Of a stretch of 64,000 nt of DNA, positions 61,854-64,000 are shown in pieces. Each line of letters starts with the position of its first letter. The first letter of the stretch is position 1. The notes below the pieces were generated by a model. The model did not search any database, was not told the DNA's origin, and worked only from the letters and a program-made list of their open reading frames with translations. Source of the stretch: Aquabacterium sp. (GTDB lineage: Bacteria > Pseudomonadota > Gammaproteobacteria > Burkholderiales > Burkholderiaceae_C); assembly GCA_030654395.1 (NCBI GenBank), contig JAURXM010000131.1:124001-188000 (forward strand). Direction: 5' to 3'. The position numbers and the translations under genes were made by a program.

Positions 61854-63763
61854 AGGCTGACTCCTACACTGAAGTGCACACGCCAGCGCTGTACTTTGGT
61901 GCCATAAGCGGCATCGAGCCGCAATGGCCCAACAGGGCTGAGCCAGCGCACGCCAAGGCCATAACCGACCTTGGGTTTCAATGCACCGAAGCGGTCTGCC
62001 GCATCCCCTGCATCGACGAACAAAGCACCCAACAAGCCGGGCTTGCTGGACAAGATGGGATGAGCCACCTCCAAGCTGCCTGTTCCAATTGATCGACCAC
62101 CCAGCACCACACCATCACGTTCCACACCCAATGACCGATAGGGATAGCCACGAACAGAGTCATCGCCGCCAGCCCGAAATAGTTGGGTGTCAGGCACACT
62201 AACCTTGCCCCTTGCAAAGACCTGCCCGACTTCACCTCTCACGATCGCCTTCCAGTTGGACCACATCGGTTGATACCAAGTCACGCGTGCATAAGCACGG
62301 CCAAAATAGCCCTCTTCATCCAAGGCGGAATATGAACGCCCGCCAGTCAACTGCCCCAAGCTGGTTGACCCTTTCGTGGGCGAAATTTGGCTGTCAACAT
62401 CTCTGAATATCCATTGCGACGTGCCACTGATGGCAGAAGCGTTGGCCACCACTTCGTTGTCTGCAGAGCGGACCGCTGCGCGCTGGAACTCGATGTAGTC
62501 GGTGCGCTCCAAGCGCTCACCCTCGCGCAATTGACCGACACGGAACTGCTGACTGGTCGATACAGCATGGTCACTCTCAACCAAATAGCTGCCTTGCGCA
62601 GAAATCAAACCACGTCGCCGGCCTGGCCATGGATGAGATGTCAAATCCAATTGCGCAGATGACTCCTGACGCCCGATTTGCACTTTGGTCTTGGCCTGCC
62701 AATTCAGACCAAACACATTGCGATGCAGGTGCTCACCCGATACGCGCGGGCCTGTGTCACTGCTGATACCAATGCCCGTCGTGGCCGTCTGGATGGGCAG
62801 CTCATGCACCTGAACCAGCACAGGGGTGGCGCTCGCCTGTGTGGGGTCCAAATCAGTGGCCACAAAAACATTGTCAAAAAGATTGAGTTTTTGGATGCGC
62901 TCTTGCCAATCAAGCAAATGTTTTTCGCTATAGACCGAGCTCTTACTGAAGGGAGCCAAATTGACAATGGCCGATGCGGGCTGGCGCACCAAGCCCTCAA
63001 CCCGGATGTCGCCAAACGCAAACGCCGGCCCGGTATCGGCAACCAAATAGAGCTTGGCCGTTTGCGTTTGCGCATCCACCGTGACGGAGGTACCGCTCCA
63101 AGTGGCAACAGGAAAGCCGTCTGCCCTCAGCCGTGCCAGCGCCGCATTCTTCGCAGCCGACCAATCGACCTGCCGAAAAACCTGTCCTTGGGGCAAGGCC
63201 CAACTTTTTTCGAGCTTGGCCACCAGCGCCTGTGCGCCGGGTTCGTTGGCTGACAGCTGTGCGTCCAGGTCACCTTCAAACACAAACTGCACCTTGCTTA
63301 CTTCGGTCTGCGGGCCAGGCTCAACTTGGAGGGTAACAACGATGGGTGCGTTTGGTTGCGTGGCCTGCTCATCACTGACGCGTGTGACGATGGTGGCATT
63401 GAAGTAGCCCTCTGCCTCAATCAGCCCACGCGCCTGCTCTGGCGCAGAGGCCACCAGACGGCGCAGTTCGCTGCGACGAATGCCTTGGCTTTGCTGAGTG
63501 GCCGCCTCGGCCTGGAAACGGGCCAAATCCAAATAGGTGCGCAGGAGCTTGTCCAGCGGCGACGGCGCCTCGATGTTCAACTGCCAAGCCACAGGCTGAG
63601 CTTGGTCAACATCAAACACATCCCCCGAATCGGGCGCCTGTACCGCTTGAACGTCTTGCGCCAGCGCCGGGGCGTGCATCAACATGCTGGCCACGGCACC
63701 CCAGCAAGCGGCATGCTTGCGGATGCGAAGGCGGATGCGAACAAGCCCGGTGAGCGTCATCAT
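61850..63763 (-). CDS. tamA: translocation and assembly module outer membrane protein TamA
   Basis: A 637-residue Omp85-family protein. A signal peptide ends near ALAQ (about residue 36); POTRA domains follow (RGLIEAEGYFNATIVTRV, VEGLVRQPASAIVNLAPF), then the 16-stranded barrel with the conserved DSVRGYPYRSLG motif in its plug loop and a C-terminal strand ending HFSVGVSL. It anchors TamB at the outer membrane. Its ATG directly abuts the stop of the upstream vWA-domain gene. Confidence 0.93.
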   Translation of the reverse strand: MMTLTGLVRIRLRIRKHAACWGAVASMLMHAPALAQDVQAVQAPDSGDVFDVDQAQPVAWQLNIEAPSPLDKLLRTYLDLARFQAEAATQQSQGIRRSELRRLVASAPEQARGLIEAEGYFNATIVTRVSDEQATQPNAPIVVTLQVEPGPQTEVSKVQFVFEGDLDAQLSANEPGAQALVAKLEKSWALPQGQVFRQVDWSAAKNAALARLRADGFPVATWSGTSVTVDAQTQTAKLYLVADTGPAFAFGDIRVEGLVRQPASAIVNLAPFSKSSVYSEKHLLDWQERIQKLNLFDNVFVATDLDPTQASATPVLVQVHELPIQTATTGIGISSDTGPRVSGEHLHRNVFGLNWQAKTKVQIGRQESSAQLDLTSHPWPGRRRGLISAQGSYLVESDHAVSTSQQFRVGQLREGERLERTDYIEFQRAAVRSADNEVVANASAISGTSQWIFRDVDSQISPTKGSTSLGQLTGGRSYSALDEEGYFGRAYARVTWYQPMWSNWKAIVRGEVGQVFARGKVSVPDTQLFRAGGDDSVRGYPYRSLGVERDGVVLGGRSIGTGSLEVAHPILSSKPGLLGALFVDAGDAADRFGALKPKVGYGLGVRWLSPVGPLRLDAAYGTKVQRWRVHFSVGVSL

Positions 63764-64000
63764 TTACTTGCTAAGCAAGCGCATGGCACCTTCCAAGCCT
63801 TGCAAGGTCAGTGGGTACATGCGCCCCCCGACCAACTGCTGCATGATCGAGACGCTTTGGCGGTAACCCCACACACCTTGTGGCTCGGGGTTGATCCACA
63901 CGTGATGGGGAAAGGCACGAAGCAAACGGCTGATCCACTCTGCACCGGGTTCGTCATTGTTGTACTCCACGCTGCCACCGGCTTGCAAAATCTCGTAAGG
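63764..64000 (-). CDS. C-terminal part of a vWA-domain (CoxE-like) protein, cut by the window edge
   Basis: The last 78 codons of a gene that runs in frame to base 64000 and beyond. PYEILQAGGSVEYNNDEPGA, WINPEPQGVWGYRQSV and the ending MYPLTLQGLEGAMRLLSK are like the C-terminus of VWA_CoxE/COG3552-type proteins, often encoded beside a MoxR-type ATPase. The MIDAS motif would lie outside the window. It is likely in one transcript with tamA and tamB. Confidence 0.7.
   Translation of the reverse strand, partial: PYEILQAGGSVEYNNDEPGAEWISRLLRAFPHHVWINPEPQGVWGYRQSVSIMQQLVGGRMYPLTLQGLEGAMRLLSK

Overview
The window reads as chromosome of a betaproteobacterium, most likely order Burkholderiales and close to Comamonadaceae. 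I infer this from protein sequences and gene order: aat-bpt, an ompR-envZ pair convergent with ispF, ispD next to mfd, a serB, a phasin with PhaR-like operator sites, a class I-type PHA synthase paralogue, XrtA/PEP-CTERM exopolysaccharide genes, and nadA/nadC/nadB. I cannot fix the genus. No rRNA, tRNA, CRISPR array, insertion sequence or prophage was seen.

Layout. 0-7 kb: omega-amino acid transaminase, inorganic pyrophosphatase, phasin, two N-end-rule aminoacyl-tRNA-protein transferases, OmpR/EnvZ-type two-component system, ispF. 7-14 kb: an accessory stretch lying between ispF and ispD (normally adjacent), holding an ammonium transporter, a Phd-type antitoxin with a zeta toxin, and a tight redox operon (di-haem peroxidase, small cupredoxin, c-type cytochrome, SCO protein, chemoreceptor). 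14-23.7 kb: ispD, mfd, a Tat-exported cholesterol-oxidase-like flavoenzyme, a COG2509 dehydrogenase, a small basic protein, TfoX, serB, rraA. 23.9-30 kb: a reduced XrtA-type exopolysaccharide locus (export lipoprotein, TIGR03016-like outer membrane protein, an ATPase fused to a UDP-GlcNAc 2-epimerase, TIGR03013-type initiating glycosyltransferase) without exosortase, chain-length regulator, tyrosine kinase or PrsK/PrsR in view. 30-35 kb: four-gene membrane glycosylation cassette (flippase-like protein, ArnC-like GT2, ArnT-like GT39, PAP2 phosphatase) that looks like envelope lipid or lipid A modification.

35-50 kb: nadA-nadC and a ComFB protein; then, on the minus strand, a tightly packed seven-gene operon that joins a CecR-like TetR regulator and a complete tripartite ABC exporter (HlyD, RbbA-like, YhhJ-like, NodT-type outer membrane factor) with a PHA synthase and an enoyl-CoA hydratase/phosphate acetyltransferase; then nadB and an AraC regulator. 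50-52.5 kb: a PEP-CTERM protein and a probable paralogue lacking the anchor, each preceded by a possible sigma-54 element. 52.6-64 kb: DnaQ-type exonuclease, YfbR-type nucleotidase, DUF3592, YciH, Tas-like aldo/keto reductase, DUF3820, DUF3422, TamB-TamA, and the end of a vWA-domain gene running off the window.

The most notable things are the exporter/PHA operon, the ATPase-epimerase fusion, the redox operon translationally coupled to a chemoreceptor, and the anchored/unanchored secreted protein pair. All functions are read from sequence patterns and family knowledge; no search was run.
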